Below are positions 15,565 through 25,390 of a stretch of DNA of 43,266 bases, in pieces. Position 1 is the first letter of the stretch; each line of letters begins with the position of its first letter. Source of the stretch: an uncultured Eubacteriales bacterium (GTDB taxonomy: Bacteria > Bacillota_A > Clostridia > Oscillospirales > Oscillospiraceae); the NCBI GenBank assembly GCA_949739085.1, contig CATIYU010000302.1:1-43266 (forward strand). The letters are read 5' to 3'. The notes under the pieces were generated by a model. That model had not been told where the DNA came from, made no database searches, and worked only from the letters and a program-made list of their open reading frames with translations. Position numbers and translations under genes: made by a program.

Positions 15565-17961
15565 TCAGTGAAGAAAGGTTAATTCCTTCACATTCGGCTC
15601 CGCAGGCAGGAATGCGGTAACAATCTCCTCACCGTGCTCCCCTGCCGCCTCCACTTTACAGAGCGCCGCACCCAACACTGTGTCGATACTCTCCGCCACG
15701 ACAAACCGCAAAGACTGCCGTACCACCGGATCGATATCCGCTAAATCCTGCTGGTTCTCCTTAGGGAGAATCACCGTGCGAATCCCGTTCCGCTTGGCGG
15801 CCATTGTTTTTTCCTTCAGCCCGCCAATGGCCAGCACCCGTCCCCGTAGCGTTACTTCCCCTGTCATAGCCACGTCGCTACGGACTCTGGCGCCTGTCAG
15901 AGCCGACACAAGTGCGGTAGTGATGGCCACACCCGCAGAGGGGCCGTCTTTGGGTACCGCGCCCTCCGGAAAGTGGATGTGGATGTCCCGATTTTTGTAA
16001 AATTCCGGATCTATCCCTAGTTGGGACGCACGACTGCGGACACAGCTTATCGCCGCATGTGCGGACTCCTTCATCACGTCCCCCAGGTTTCCAGTCAACT
16101 CCAACTTACCAGTGCCCTCCATCACGTTGACTTCAACCTCCAGCATCTCGCCGCCAACCTCTGTCCAAGCCAATCCATTGACCACGCCAACAAGGTCTTT
16201 ATCCAGCACCGGCGACAAGTAGCGGCGGGGACCTAAAAATTCCTCCAGTGTATCCACTGTAATGTTGATTCGCTTTACATCTTCTGTCACCAAATGCATT
16301 GCAACCTTCCGGCATAGCTTCCCCATCAGACGCTCCAGGCTCCGGACACCAGCCTCCTTGGTATATCCCGAAATCACCGCCTGGATAGCATCGTCACTGG
16401 CCCTCAGAGATCTCTTGGCAATTCCATGTTCCTTCATTTGCTTAGGTAGCAGGTACCGCTTGGCAATCTCCAGCTTCTCCTCGTCCGTATAGCTGGTCAG
16501 CTCAATAATTTCCATCCGGTCCAGCAGGGGCCGTGGAATTGTCGAAATCGTGTTTGCGGTGGTAATAAACAGTATCTTGCTCAGATCCACTGGGATTTCC
16601 AAGAAATGGTCCCGGAAGGCGTAGTTTTGCTCGCCGTCCAGCACCTCCAGCAGAGCGGCGGAAGGGTCGCCCCGGTAGTCGCTGCTCATTTTGTCAATCT
16701 CATCCAGCAACAGAAGCGGGTTCATGCTACCACTCTGGCTGATGGCGTTGATAATACGGCCCGGCATCGCGCCGACATAGGTTCTCCGATGTCCCCGGAT
16801 ATCTGCCTCATCTCGAATGCCGCCCAAACTCAGTCGCGCCAGCTTCCGATTTAGCGCCGATGCCACCGAGAGGGCAATGGACGTCTTCCCCACTCCCGGA
16901 GGACCCACCAAACAGATGATCTGACCCTTGGCATCCAAATTCATCTGCCGCACCGCGATAAATTCTAGAATCCTCTCCTTCACCTTTTCCAGGCCGAAGT
17001 GGTCTCGATCCAAGATTTTTTTGGCGGCTGGGACGCTGGTGCGCTCTCGCGTCTCCTGTCCCCATGGTACCTCCAGGCATACATCCAGATAGTTACGGAT
17101 AACCGAAGCCTCACCACTGGAATAAGGCTGCTTCGCCAGCCGGTCTACTTCCTTGAGCAGTTTCTCTTCCACATTGCTGTCCAATTTCCGCTCCATGATC
17201 CTGGAGCGGTACTCGTTCAGCTCGTTATCCTCACCCTCCCCCAGCTCCCGCTGCAAGAGGCGAATCTGCTCCCGAATAATGTGTTCCCGCTGAATTTCTT
17301 CCAGTTCCCGGTGGATCTTCCCTTCCAACTCCTGTTCGCATATGAGAACCTCTACCTCATGTGCCAGTAGCTCGTTGACCTTCCGCAGCCGAGGGATGGG
17401 CCGCGCCTCCTCCAGAACCGCCTGCTTGTCCTGGTGGCGCAGCATGATGTTTTGTGCAATGAAATCTGCTAAGTGACCTGGGTCCCGGTCGTCCATAACG
17501 GCGGCTGACAACTCAGCCCCCAGTCGCGGAGCCATGGAGGCATATTCGCTGAAATTGGCGTAGGTACGGCGCAAAAGTGCCTCCATCTGTAAATCGGAGA
17601 CCCGGGCCTTCAGCACCTGCATCGTCTCAACATTTCCCTGCAAATAAGGCTCCGTCTGCCAAATGCGGCGTAGCTTCGCCCGGCCTTTGCCCTCCATCAT
17701 CACGCGCAGAGAGTTGTCACTGATGCGGAGAACCTGCTGGATCAGCGAAACGGTCCCCACCTGATACAAGTCACGCTCTCCGGGCTGACTTATGCCGATC
17801 TCCTTCTGGGCCACCAGGAAAATATACTGATCGCTCTCCATGGCCCGCTCCAAGGCTCGGATAGAGATGGCCCGCTCCACGTCGAAACTGAGGATACAGT
17901 CCGGGAAGATTGTAAGACCACGCAGGGCCAAAATAGGCATATTTATTGTAGTATTTTCCAT
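15565..17961 (-). CDS. lon: ATP-dependent protease La (Lon)
   Basis: AAA+ serine protease that degrades damaged and regulatory proteins. It has the full length of 798 residues. An N-terminal LON domain (1-200) and a coiled segment are followed by Walker A GPPGVGKT at 353-360, Walker B LLLLDEIDK near 417 and the protease domain with KDGPSAG (S675) and GGLKEK (K718), the Ser-Lys dyad. The ATG at 17961 follows AGGAGA. Upstream is the lipoprotein gene by 64 bases, so the two may share a transcript. No HrcA or CtsR operator was recognised. Confidence 0.98.
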   Translation of the reverse strand: MENTTINMPILALRGLTIFPDCILSFDVERAISIRALERAMESDQYIFLVAQKEIGISQPGERDLYQVGTVSLIQQVLRISDNSLRVMMEGKGRAKLRRIWQTEPYLQGNVETMQVLKARVSDLQMEALLRRTYANFSEYASMAPRLGAELSAAVMDDRDPGHLADFIAQNIMLRHQDKQAVLEEARPIPRLRKVNELLAHEVEVLICEQELEGKIHRELEEIQREHIIREQIRLLQRELGEGEDNELNEYRSRIMERKLDSNVEEKLLKEVDRLAKQPYSSGEASVIRNYLDVCLEVPWGQETRERTSVPAAKKILDRDHFGLEKVKERILEFIAVRQMNLDAKGQIICLVGPPGVGKTSIALSVASALNRKLARLSLGGIRDEADIRGHRRTYVGAMPGRIINAISQSGSMNPLLLLDEIDKMSSDYRGDPSAALLEVLDGEQNYAFRDHFLEIPVDLSKILFITTANTISTIPRPLLDRMEIIELTSYTDEEKLEIAKRYLLPKQMKEHGIAKRSLRASDDAIQAVISGYTKEAGVRSLERLMGKLCRKVAMHLVTEDVKRINITVDTLEEFLGPRRYLSPVLDKDLVGVVNGLAWTEVGGEMLEVEVNVMEGTGKLELTGNLGDVMKESAHAAISCVRSRASQLGIDPEFYKNRDIHIHFPEGAVPKDGPSAGVAITTALVSALTGARVRSDVAMTGEVTLRGRVLAIGGLKEKTMAAKRNGIRTVILPKENQQDLADIDPVVRQSLRFVVAESIDTVLGAALCKVEAAGEHGEEIVTAFLPAEPNVKELTFLH

Positions 17962-18025
17962 TATTTTGGTCTCCTAGGGTTTTTTATACTAATAAGTTCC
18001 TGAAAAAGCCCTGCTCTGCCCTTTC

Positions 18026-18694
18026 TCAGAAGGCAGCAAAGCCCCCAAGCAACACATCCAGCATCGCCTCTTCTGAATAGCTTAAAACAATGCCATACAT
18101 GCGGTCGTCCTGTTTCCTGACCAAGTAAGTCTGATAGAGAGCGGTGCCCTCATGCTCCACCAGATACCCCATCTCCTGGAAGGTAAGGCCGCCCAGGTCC
18201 CGCTGGCCGCCATCGCTATATGTAATAGAGTCGTCGGTATAAATTTGCTCCACCTGTTTCTTGACAGAGGATAAATACTGCTCCTCCGACATAGCAGAAA
18301 AGGGCAGCTTCTCCGCACAGATGATAATGTTGGACTGGTCCAGTGCGTTTATGGCCATCATCTCATAGACCGTGGTAATCTTGGCGTAGTCCGCCAGCAG
18401 GTTCCCTTGGTCAAACTCATCCGCTCCTAACTCCATCATGCTGTTGATCTCCTCGTCGGTGGCCATGAACATATCTCCGCTCAGTGTATACCGCAGGCCA
18501 ATCCATTCGCTGGCATACTCAGTCTCCGTTCTCTCGCCAGGGGCATACGCACTCTTCTGAAGCTCTTGGTCCTGCTCCTGAGAGGCGTTGCCAGAATTCG
18601 TTGGCAAATTGTCGTCGTTCTGGACCTTTCCGCAGCCCACCAGTATCCCACATGTCAATACCGCCGCCAAAGTAAACCGCCAGAACCTATTCAT
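18026..18694 (-). CDS. Lipoprotein of unknown function between clpX and lon
   Basis: A 222-residue secreted lipoprotein. The signal peptide (RFWRFTLAAVLTCGIL) ends in the lipobox LVGC with the lipidated Cys at 21. An Asn/Gln-rich linker and a folded domain with SEWIGLRYTL and LSYSEEAMLDVLLGGF follow. I do not recognise a named family. An upstream in-frame ATG at 18712 lies on top of the promoter, whereas AAGGGAAG precedes the ATG at 18694. Its place inside the tig-clp-lon proteostasis cluster is unusual. Confidence 0.85.
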   Translation of the reverse strand: MNRFWRFTLAAVLTCGILVGCGKVQNDDNLPTNSGNASQEQDQELQKSAYAPGERTETEYASEWIGLRYTLSGDMFMATDEEINSMMELGADEFDQGNLLADYAKITTVYEMMAINALDQSNIIICAEKLPFSAMSEEQYLSSVKKQVEQIYTDDSITYSDGGQRDLGGLTFQEMGYLVEHEGTALYQTYLVRKQDDRMYGIVLSYSEEAMLDVLLGGFAAF

Positions 18695-18714
18695 TGTCGC
18701 TCTTCCCTTCATAC

Positions 18715-18743
18715 ATTAAATGTGTCACGGAATTGTTCCGCAA
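18715..18743 (-). promoter_or_regulatory. Candidate promoter with small palindrome before the lipoprotein gene
   Basis: Minus strand TTGCGG (18743-18738), 17 bases and TTTAAT (18720-18715). The spacer holds CGGAA-TTG-TTCCG (18728-18740), a perfect 5-bp inverted repeat that could be an operator. Both hexamers are imperfect. Confidence 0.4.
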
Positions 18744-18778
18744 TTTTTACAGTCTCTACACCGTTCTTAAAAACGGAA

Positions 18779-18803
18779 AAGAGGGGCCTCCTACGCCCCT
18801 CTT
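18779..18803 (-). terminator. Terminator after clpX
   Basis: AAGAGGGGC and GCCCCTCTT form a perfect nine-pair stem nine bases after the clpX stop, followed on the minus strand by TTCCGTTTTT. It separates clpX from the lipoprotein gene. Confidence 0.85.
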
Positions 18804-18811
18804 ATTTCCTT

Positions 18812-20068
18812 CTAGGCAGTTGTCGGCGCTGTGCGCCGCCCGCCTCGAACAAGGGTAGGGCCGCACTCCCCCTGCACGCAGGCAGGTGTGACGATCACCC
18901 GCTCCACAGTTGGATCAGATGGGATATCGAACATAATCTCCGTTAGAATGCCCTCCATGACCGCCCGCAGACCCCGGGCACCAATGTTGCGCTCAATGGC
19001 CTTATCAGCTACGGCCTCCAATGCGCCGTCCTCAAACACCAATTCTACATTGTCATAGGAGAAGAGTTGTTGGTACTGCTTTAACAGCGCGTTTTTCGGC
19101 TCTGTCAGGATACGAACCAAGTCCTCCCGCTTCAAGGAGTCCAGGGGTGCAATAATAGGCAGACGGCCTACCAATTCCGGAATAATGCCGAATTTCAGCA
19201 GATCATGGGGCTGAACGTCCTTCAATACTGCCCCCACATCCCGGTCCCGCTTGCTCTGAATTTGGGCGTCAAAACCCATCCCCCGCTTGTCAGTACGGCG
19301 CTCGATAATTTTATCCAAACCGTCGAATGCGCCGCCGCAAATGAAGAGGATATTCCGGGTGTTGATCTGGATAAACTCCTGATGGGGATGCTTGCGCCCG
19401 CCCTGGGGCGGAACATTGGCTACAGTGCCCTCCAAAATTTTCAACAACGCCTGCTGTACGCCCTCGCCGGAAACATCCCGGGTTATGGACGTATTTTCGC
19501 TCTTACGGGCGATCTTGTCGATCTCGTCCACATAGATAATCCCATGCTCCGCCAGCTCCACATCATAATCCGCAGCCTGGAGCAGGCGCAGAAGGATGTT
19601 TTCCACATCGTCGCCCACATAGCCCGCCTCTGTGAGAGTGGTAGCGTCGGCAATGGCGAAGGGGACCTGCAAAATCCTAGCCAATGTCTGGGCAAAGTGG
19701 GTTTTTCCGCTGCCGGTAGGTCCAATCATCAGGATATTGCTCTTTTGCAGCTCCACGTCGCCGCCGCTGCCAAACTGAACCCGCTTATAGTGGTTATAAA
19801 CCGCCACAGACAGCGCCATCTTGGCGCTCTCCTGGCCAATCACATACTGGTCCAGAATTTCCTTTACCTGGTGGGGAGTAGGCAGCTTCTCCGGCAGCTC
19901 CCCCGGCGTATAGCCATCGCGCCCCAGCTCGTCCTCCAGTACGCTCATACACAGCTGGACGCACTGGTCGCAGATGCGTGCGCCAGGGCCCTGAATCATA
20001 CGGCGCACTTCCGCCTCCCGCTTGCCGCAGAAGGAGCAGCGCAGTGCCTTTTTCGTCTCTTCACTCAT
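18812..20068 (-). CDS. clpX: ATP-dependent Clp protease ATP-binding subunit ClpX
   Basis: AAA+ unfoldase that feeds substrates to ClpP. The 418-residue protein has a C4 zinc domain (C11, C14, C33, C36), Walker A GPTGSGKT at 116-123, pore loop GYVGDDVE and the ClpP-docking loop KRGMGFDAQ, where many relatives have IGF. It follows clpP by 19 bases and ends at a strong terminator. Confidence 0.98.
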   Translation of the reverse strand: MSEETKKALRCSFCGKREAEVRRMIQGPGARICDQCVQLCMSVLEDELGRDGYTPGELPEKLPTPHQVKEILDQYVIGQESAKMALSVAVYNHYKRVQFGSGGDVELQKSNILMIGPTGSGKTHFAQTLARILQVPFAIADATTLTEAGYVGDDVENILLRLLQAADYDVELAEHGIIYVDEIDKIARKSENTSITRDVSGEGVQQALLKILEGTVANVPPQGGRKHPHQEFIQINTRNILFICGGAFDGLDKIIERRTDKRGMGFDAQIQSKRDRDVGAVLKDVQPHDLLKFGIIPELVGRLPIIAPLDSLKREDLVRILTEPKNALLKQYQQLFSYDNVELVFEDGALEAVADKAIERNIGARGLRAVMEGILTEIMFDIPSDPTVERVIVTPACVQGECGPTLVRGGRRTAPTTA

Positions 20069-20087
20069 GGGCTGCTTCCCTTTCCTC

Positions 20088-20669
20088 TTATCTGGAATAA
20101 AGGACCTTGTCGATCAGGCCGTACTCTTTGGCCTCCTCGGCGGTCATAAAATTGTCGCGTTCACAGTCGGCGGTCACAGTCTCCAGACTCTGACCGGTGT
20201 TGGCCGCCATAATGCTGTTCAGACGCTTTTTAATGCCCTCCAGCCGCCGTAGGTGAATGGCCATATCCGTGACCTGTCCCTTAGTTCCAGCGGAGGGCTG
20301 GTGAATCATAATCTCAGCGTTGGGCAAAGCGATACGCTTGCCCTTTGCGCCGGAACTGAGCAGGAACGCCCCCATGCTGGCCGCCATGCCCACGCAGATG
20401 GTGGACACATCACACTTGATATACTGCATGGTGTCGTATATGGCCATGCCGTCGGTAACAGAGCCGCCGGGGCTGTTGATATACATTTGAATTTCCTTAT
20501 CTGGATCCTGGGCTTCCAAGTATAGCAACTGCGCCACCACCAGGCTGGCGGTGGTGGCATTCACCTCTTCGCCCAGGAAGATGATGCGGTCATTCAGCAG
20601 ACGGGAGAAGATATCATAGGACCGCTCTCCCCGGTTGGTCTGCTCAACGACATATGGAACTAAACTCAT
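20088..20669 (-). CDS. clpP: ATP-dependent Clp protease proteolytic subunit
   Basis: Barrel-forming serine protease, 193 residues with triad S98 (GMAASMGA), H123 (MIHQPSAG) and D172 (DCERDNFM). The frame is open upstream to 20741, but AGGAGGT lies seven bases before the ATG at 20669 and [19 protein letters not shown] is the usual N-terminus. No long prosequence is present. tig is 113 bases upstream. Confidence 0.98.
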   Translation of the reverse strand: MSLVPYVVEQTNRGERSYDIFSRLLNDRIIFLGEEVNATTASLVVAQLLYLEAQDPDKEIQMYINSPGGSVTDGMAIYDTMQYIKCDVSTICVGMAASMGAFLLSSGAKGKRIALPNAEIMIHQPSAGTKGQVTDMAIHLRRLEGIKKRLNSIMAANTGQSLETVTADCERDNFMTAEEAKEYGLIDKVLYSR

Positions 20670-20782
20670 GGAAAATACCTCCTGCTTTTCATTAACGAAC
20701 TGTGAAGCCTCCACCGGCCTCCCAACTGCCGGACACGCCACCGCACTAGCATACCCAATTCTGAGAAATTTTAGTACGCCGT

Positions 20783-22081
20783 CTATTGGGCGTCCTCCTT
20801 GGTCTCGGGCTTGACGGACACGGCGTTCTCCACCACCACGGCAATAGCCCTATCCCGCAGAAGCTGCTCCCGAACCATGGGCTCGCCCAGATACTTCTTC
20901 AGCTTCTCCACATCGATCTTGAATTCCTCGGAACGCTTCTGAAACTCCGCCTCCACGTCCTCATCAGTGACCTCAATGTTCTCCGCCTTCACAATGGCGG
21001 CGACGGTCAGGTCCATGCGCACCTGCTGCATAGCGGGCTCCTTCGCCTGCTCCAGCAGCTGCTCCACATTGGTGTTGGCCATCTGCATGTACTGCTCCAT
21101 GGTGAGGCCCTGGGACTGGACCTGCCGCTCCAGGTTCTGAACAAAGGCCCGGGACTGCTCCTCAATCATGGCGTCGGGGATGTCGGCGGTAATTCCTTCG
21201 GCTGCCTTATCCATGACCGCATTCTCAAAGGCAGTCTTCGCGGCCTCCTCCCGCTCCTCAGCGAGCCCAGCCTCCACGCTCTTTTTCAGCTCATCCAGCG
21301 TGTCATACTCAGAGACGTCCTTAGCGAACTCGTCGTCCAGCTCGGGAAGCTCCTTCACCTTTACGGCATTGACCTTCACATGGAACACCACCGCCTTGCC
21401 GGCCAGTTCCGCATGGTAGTCCTCTGGGAAGGTGATATCAATATCCCGCTCCTCGCCGGGGGCCATGCCAATCAACTGGTCCTCAAAGCCGGGGACAAAC
21501 TGGCCGGAACCAATAGCCAAGTCAAAGTTCTCGCCAGCGCCGCCGTCGAAGGGAGTGCCGTCCAGGAACCCTTTGAAATCAATATTGGCGATGTCGCCCT
21601 TTTCCACCGCCCGGTCCAGGTCCACCATGCGGCTGTTGCGCTCCGCCATCTCTTTGAGGCGGTTCTCCACGTCCTCCGCCGTGACAACGGCCTCGTACTT
21701 GGGGGCTTCAATGCCCTTATACTGCCCCAGAGTGACCTCCGGATACACAGCGACCTCCGCCTTGAAGGAGAAGCCGTCCTTGCCGACGTCCTGGAGCTCG
21801 ATCTTCGGATAACCTACCACATCAAGCTCCTTCTCCTTGAGGGCTTCAGTGTAGGCGTCGGGCAGAGCGATATTCACGGCCTCCTCATAGAAGACACCGG
21901 TGCCATACATCTGCTCAATCATCTTGCGGGGGGCCTTTCCGGGCCGGAAGCCGGGGACTCTGATCTGTCCGCGCTGTTTCTTATAGGCCTTCTCTATGGC
22001 AGCCTCAAAATCGGCGGCGCTCACTTCCACAGTCAGTTCGACCATGCTTTTTTCCAGTTTTTCACAGCTTTTCACACTCAT
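20783..22081 (-). CDS. tig: Trigger factor
   Basis: Ribosome-bound chaperone and peptidyl-prolyl isomerase, 432 residues. The N-terminal ribosome-binding signature [19 protein letters not shown] (about 43-61) is followed by the FKBP-like domain ([26 protein letters not shown]) and a helical C-terminal arm. The ATG at 22081 has GGAGGAAA upstream. The order tig-clpP-clpX-lon-ysxC is conserved in Firmicutes. Confidence 0.98.
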   Translation of the reverse strand: MSVKSCEKLEKSMVELTVEVSAADFEAAIEKAYKKQRGQIRVPGFRPGKAPRKMIEQMYGTGVFYEEAVNIALPDAYTEALKEKELDVVGYPKIELQDVGKDGFSFKAEVAVYPEVTLGQYKGIEAPKYEAVVTAEDVENRLKEMAERNSRMVDLDRAVEKGDIANIDFKGFLDGTPFDGGAGENFDLAIGSGQFVPGFEDQLIGMAPGEERDIDITFPEDYHAELAGKAVVFHVKVNAVKVKELPELDDEFAKDVSEYDTLDELKKSVEAGLAEEREEAAKTAFENAVMDKAAEGITADIPDAMIEEQSRAFVQNLERQVQSQGLTMEQYMQMANTNVEQLLEQAKEPAMQQVRMDLTVAAIVKAENIEVTDEDVEAEFQKRSEEFKIDVEKLKKYLGEPMVREQLLRDRAIAVVVENAVSVKPETKEDAQ

Positions 22082-22125
22082 TTTTATTTCCTCCGTTTAC
22101 TGTCGGCCTTCCGCAGTCAGCCAAG

Positions 22126-22153
22126 ATAGTATTTTACCACAACAGGTTTGAAA
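22126..22153 (-). promoter_or_regulatory. Candidate promoter of tig
   Basis: Minus strand TTTCAA (22153-22148), 16 bases and TACTAT (22131-22126). It lies between the metallophosphoesterase stop and tig. Both boxes are fair rather than strong. Confidence 0.4.
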
Positions 22154-22171
22154 TTTCCAGTGTTTTTTTCC

Positions 22172-22858
22172 TCAATCTGATATTTTTTTGGGAACAAACT
22201 GTAAATAATCCGCTGAGACCAAGCTGTACTCCACATCCCCCAGGGTCCCCTCGATGGCCCGCTTGTGGGTGGGGCCGTGGAGGTGCCCGTAAAAACATTG
22301 CCGGACCCGGTACTCCTCCAGCTTCTGAATGATCTCTGGACAGCGGTAGCCGGTATATAGGGGCGGGTAGTGGAGAAAGGCCAGTATGGGCCTCTCCTCT
22401 GCCGCTCGCAACGACGCTTCCAACCGCATAACCTCCCGGTTGAGGACCTTCTCGTTGTGGCCGGATTGTTCCTCCTCATAGAACCACCCGCGGGTTCCGC
22501 ACAGGGCAAATTCCCCATAAAAATGACAGTTGTTATGGAGAATATCAATGGTGGTGATGCCGTTTTCCGCGAAAAAACGCTTCATCTTTGCGGCTGTGTT
22601 CCACCAGTAGTCATGGTTCCCCTTTAAAATCAATTTCTTCCCTGGCAGACGGTCGATGAACTGGAAATCCGCCAAGCTCTCCCCAAAATCAATTCCCCAG
22701 GAGGTGTCCCCGCAGAGAACAGTCAAGTCCCCTTCCTCCAATTGTGAGAATGCCTCCTCCAGCCGGCGGGTGTGGTTGACCCAGCTGGGCCCGAAAATGT
22801 CCATAGGTTTATTGACTGACAGTGACAAATGCAAATCCCCGATCGCGTAGAGCGCCAT
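22172..22858 (-). CDS. Calcineurin-like metallophosphoesterase
   Basis: A 228-residue cytoplasmic phosphoesterase. The metal-site motifs are complete: GDLH (D8, H10), LCGDTSWGID, KGNHDYWW, AFLHYPPL and YGHLHGP. The substrate is unknown; relatives are annotated only as serine/threonine phosphatase-like. The ATG at 22858 follows GAGGGGAG and lies 22 bases after thrC, so it is the last gene of the lepB operon. Confidence 0.9.
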   Translation of the reverse strand: MALYAIGDLHLSLSVNKPMDIFGPSWVNHTRRLEEAFSQLEEGDLTVLCGDTSWGIDFGESLADFQFIDRLPGKKLILKGNHDYWWNTAAKMKRFFAENGITTIDILHNNCHFYGEFALCGTRGWFYEEEQSGHNEKVLNREVMRLEASLRAAEERPILAFLHYPPLYTGYRCPEIIQKLEEYRVRQCFYGHLHGPTHKRAIEGTLGDVEYSLVSADYLQFVPKKISD

Positions 22859-22880
22859 AGCTCCCCTCTTCCCGTCCGGA

Positions 22881-24368
22881 TTACTGCAAGAACGCCCGGA
22901 CTACCTGTTCCATTTCCGCCTGCTCCGTCACACCGCAGAAGCGGATCTCCTTGCCCCGCAACGCGGACAGCCGGGCCGGTGCAGGCACGCCGCCAGCCTC
23001 CTGAAGCTGAGCAATGCGGTCCAGACTATCCGCCGCCGGCGTCCTGCCAATGGCGTTAAGGACGCTGTCGCAGAATTTGAAGGGGCTAGCTGTAGAGGCG
23101 AAAATTACCGGCGTATCGTCCTCGGTCTCTCGCCGGTAGTCTGTCAGGACCCGTGCCGCCACAGCGGTGTGGGGGTCTACCAGGTAGTTGTAGCGGCGGA
23201 AGAGCTCTGTAATTGTAGTGGAGGTCTCCTCCTCACCACAGAAGCCACCATAGAAAAGTCCCTGGAGCCGTTCCCGCATCTCACCGCTGATCTCGTAACG
23301 CCCAGTTTCGCTCAACTGCCGCATGTAGTTGGACACCAGAGTGTCGTCCCACTCGCTCAGGTCGAAGAGGAGCCGCTCCAAGTTGCTGGAAATGAGAATG
23401 TCCATGGAGGGCGACATGGTGGTATGGAAGGGCCGGTTGCGGTCGTAAACACCGGTGCGGATAAAGTCTGTCAGCACGTCGTTGCGGTTGGAGGCGCAGA
23501 GCAGCTTTCCCACCGGAAGGCCCATCTTCCGGGCATAGTAGCAGGCCAGAATATTGCCGAAATTGCCAGTAGGTACGCAGAAATTCACCTTTTGCCCCAA
23601 TTTAAGCTCCCCGGTGTTCAGAAGGTCGCAGTAGGCGGAAATATAATAGACCATCTGTGGAAGAATCCGGCCCCAATTGATGGAGTTTGCGGACGAGAGG
23701 AAATACCCCTTCTCTGCCAGTTCCTCCCGCATAGCTCCGTCGGAGAAAATCCGCTTCACGCCGTTCTGTGCGCTGTCGAAATTGCCCCTGACCGCGCATA
23801 CGCCCACATTGTCCCCCACTTGGGTGACCATTTGCAGCTTCTGAATCTCGCTGACACCGTTTTCCGGGTAAAAAACGAGGATTTTTGTCTGAGGTACGTT
23901 GGCAAACCCCTCCATAGCCGCCTTCCCAGTGTCCCCGGAGGTGGCCACCAAGATGCAGGCGGTCTTCTCCTCCCCTGTCTTCTTCAGGCTAGCAGACAGA
24001 AGCTGAGGCAGCATTTGCAGAGCCAAATCTTTAAATGCGCTGGTGGGGCCGTGCCACAGCTCCAGACTCCAGGTATTGCCGTCCACCTTCCACAGCGGAG
24101 CCACGCCGGGATGGTCGAAGGTTTCCGGTCCATAGGCGTTTCTGGAAAAACGTTCCAAGTCCTCGGGCCGGAACTGCTCCAAATACTTTCCCATGATGTA
24201 GGCCGCCCGGCGGTGATAGTCCATGCCGCACAGGGTTTTCAGGTCCAGTGTCCCTAGATTGGGGAAGGCCACTGGTATAAACAGCCCGCCGTCCCGGCTC
24301 AGGCCCATGGCAATCGCCTCGGCGGCGCTTAGGCGCAGGGATTTGTCTCTTGTACTCAGATATTGCAT
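22881..24368 (-). CDS. thrC: Threonine synthase
   Basis: PLP enzyme converting O-phosphohomoserine to threonine, 495 residues. Motifs are the N-terminal YLSTRDKSLRLSAAEAI, the PLP lysine in TSAFKDLALQ (K113), LVATSGDTGKAA and the C-terminal DPHTAVAARVL. The frame stays open to 24488, but GGAGGG lies ten bases before the ATG at 24368, which matches the family N-terminus. It is placed between yraN and a phosphoesterase, with no other threonine gene nearby. Confidence 0.96.
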   Translation of the reverse strand: MQYLSTRDKSLRLSAAEAIAMGLSRDGGLFIPVAFPNLGTLDLKTLCGMDYHRRAAYIMGKYLEQFRPEDLERFSRNAYGPETFDHPGVAPLWKVDGNTWSLELWHGPTSAFKDLALQMLPQLLSASLKKTGEEKTACILVATSGDTGKAAMEGFANVPQTKILVFYPENGVSEIQKLQMVTQVGDNVGVCAVRGNFDSAQNGVKRIFSDGAMREELAEKGYFLSSANSINWGRILPQMVYYISAYCDLLNTGELKLGQKVNFCVPTGNFGNILACYYARKMGLPVGKLLCASNRNDVLTDFIRTGVYDRNRPFHTTMSPSMDILISSNLERLLFDLSEWDDTLVSNYMRQLSETGRYEISGEMRERLQGLFYGGFCGEEETSTTITELFRRYNYLVDPHTAVAARVLTDYRRETEDDTPVIFASTASPFKFCDSVLNAIGRTPAADSLDRIAQLQEAGGVPAPARLSALRGKEIRFCGVTEQAEMEQVVRAFLQ

Positions 24369-24393
24369 AGCATTACACCCTCCAGGCTCCCGT

Positions 24394-24762
24394 TTATTGG
24401 AATGCATTGATAAGATAGTTGATCTCTGGCCTCTCCCAACGGCCCGCTGGGTCTGGATAGACCTCCGCCACATCGAACCGGCAGGCACAGTCCAGCCCAG
24501 TCTGTGCCAAGTACCAACCTGCGGCTTCCCTCAGTCGGTGCTGCTTGGCGGGGGTCACGGCCTCCCGAGCCGTAGATATGGCCCCTCTGGAGCGGGCCTT
24601 CACCTCCACAAAGCATAAAATCCCCTCCGGCGCACGGGCAATCAGGTCGATCTCACCCCAGCGGCAGCGGTATTGCCGCTCCAATATCTGGTACCCACGC
24701 CGGACCAGGGCCACCGCTACAGCGGCCTCTCCCCTATCGCCCCGCCTTTTGCGGTCGTTCAC
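24394..24762 (-). CDS. YraN family (UPF0102) nuclease-fold protein
   Basis: A 122-residue protein of the restriction-endonuclease-like fold. It has the family features GDRGEAAVAVALVRRGYQIL, WGEIDLIA and CFVEVKARS, which supply the predicted E/D-x-K metal site. The cellular role is not settled. It overlaps the end of rnhB by 29 bases and precedes thrC by 25. Next to rnhB is its usual place. Confidence 0.93.
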   Translation of the reverse strand: MNDRKRRGDRGEAAVAVALVRRGYQILERQYRCRWGEIDLIARAPEGILCFVEVKARSRGAISTAREAVTPAKQHRLREAAGWYLAQTGLDCACRFDVAEVYPDPAGRWERPEINYLINAFQ

Positions 24763-25390
24763 TGCTGCCGCGCCTCCATTTCTTCAGGAAGCTCCTGCGG
24801 TGGATGGGACTGGGACCGTGGGCATCCAGCAGTTCGTAGTGAAGCTTCGTGCCGTAGCCCTTATGCCTGTCAAACTGGTAAGCCGGATATTTCTCTGCCA
24901 TCTCCTCCATAAAACGATCCCGGCTGACCTTGGCCAGTATGGACGCGGCGGCAATGCTTGCGCTCCGGCTGTCGCCCCGGACAGCCGTCTCGTGGGGTGT
25001 GGTGATGGCGAACTGGCTGCCATGATCCCGGTTGCCGTCGATTAGGGCGTAGTCTGTAGCCGGGGACAGGGCGCTGATGGCCTCCTGCATAGCCTTGACC
25101 CGCGCGTTGAGGATATCTATTTTATCAATCTCTTCCGGCGGAACAGAGGCCACCGCCCAGGCTAGGGCCAGTTCCTTGATCTGCTCAAAGAGCGCATCGC
25201 GCCGTTTGGGCGTCACCTTCTTGGAGTCGTTGAGCCAGGGCAGAGCGAGCCCTTCCGGCAGAATAACGGCGGCGGCGTAGACCGGTCCAGCCAAAGGTCC
25301 CGCCCCGGCCTCGTCCCAGCCGCATCCCAGCCGGTACCCTCGGGCTCTGGCGGCATTCTCCAGCTCCCACAAGGGGGCTTCACTACTCAT
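24734..25390 (-). CDS. rnhB: Ribonuclease HII
   Basis: Cuts RNA in RNA-DNA hybrids and at single ribonucleotides in DNA. The 218-residue protein has active-site acids D26 and E27 (GWDEAG), YALIDGNRD and the SIAAASILAKVSRD helix. The usual DEAGRGPLAGP reads DEAGAGPLAGP here (codons GCC GGG GCG GGA), so the arginine of the GRG junction-reading motif is alanine. The stop overlaps yraN, and the start overlaps the rbgA stop by eight bases. Confidence 0.95.
   Translation of the reverse strand: MSSEAPLWELENAARARGYRLGCGWDEAGAGPLAGPVYAAAVILPEGLALPWLNDSKKVTPKRRDALFEQIKELALAWAVASVPPEEIDKIDILNARVKAMQEAISALSPATDYALIDGNRDHGSQFAITTPHETAVRGDSRSASIAAASILAKVSRDRFMEEMAEKYPAYQFDRHKGYGTKLHYELLDAHGPSPIHRRSFLKKWRRGSSERPQKAGR

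Noticed and set aside
20786..22129. A 447-codon open frame opposite tig
   Set aside because: It is an antisense shadow of a GC-rich gene; no ribosome site, no family pattern, and tig explains the segment fully. Similar long antisense frames opposite rseP, thrC and topA were rejected for the same reason.
24369..24488. A longer threonine synthase starting upstream
   Set aside because: The extra residues are unlike the family and overlap yraN; the internal ATG has the ribosome site.
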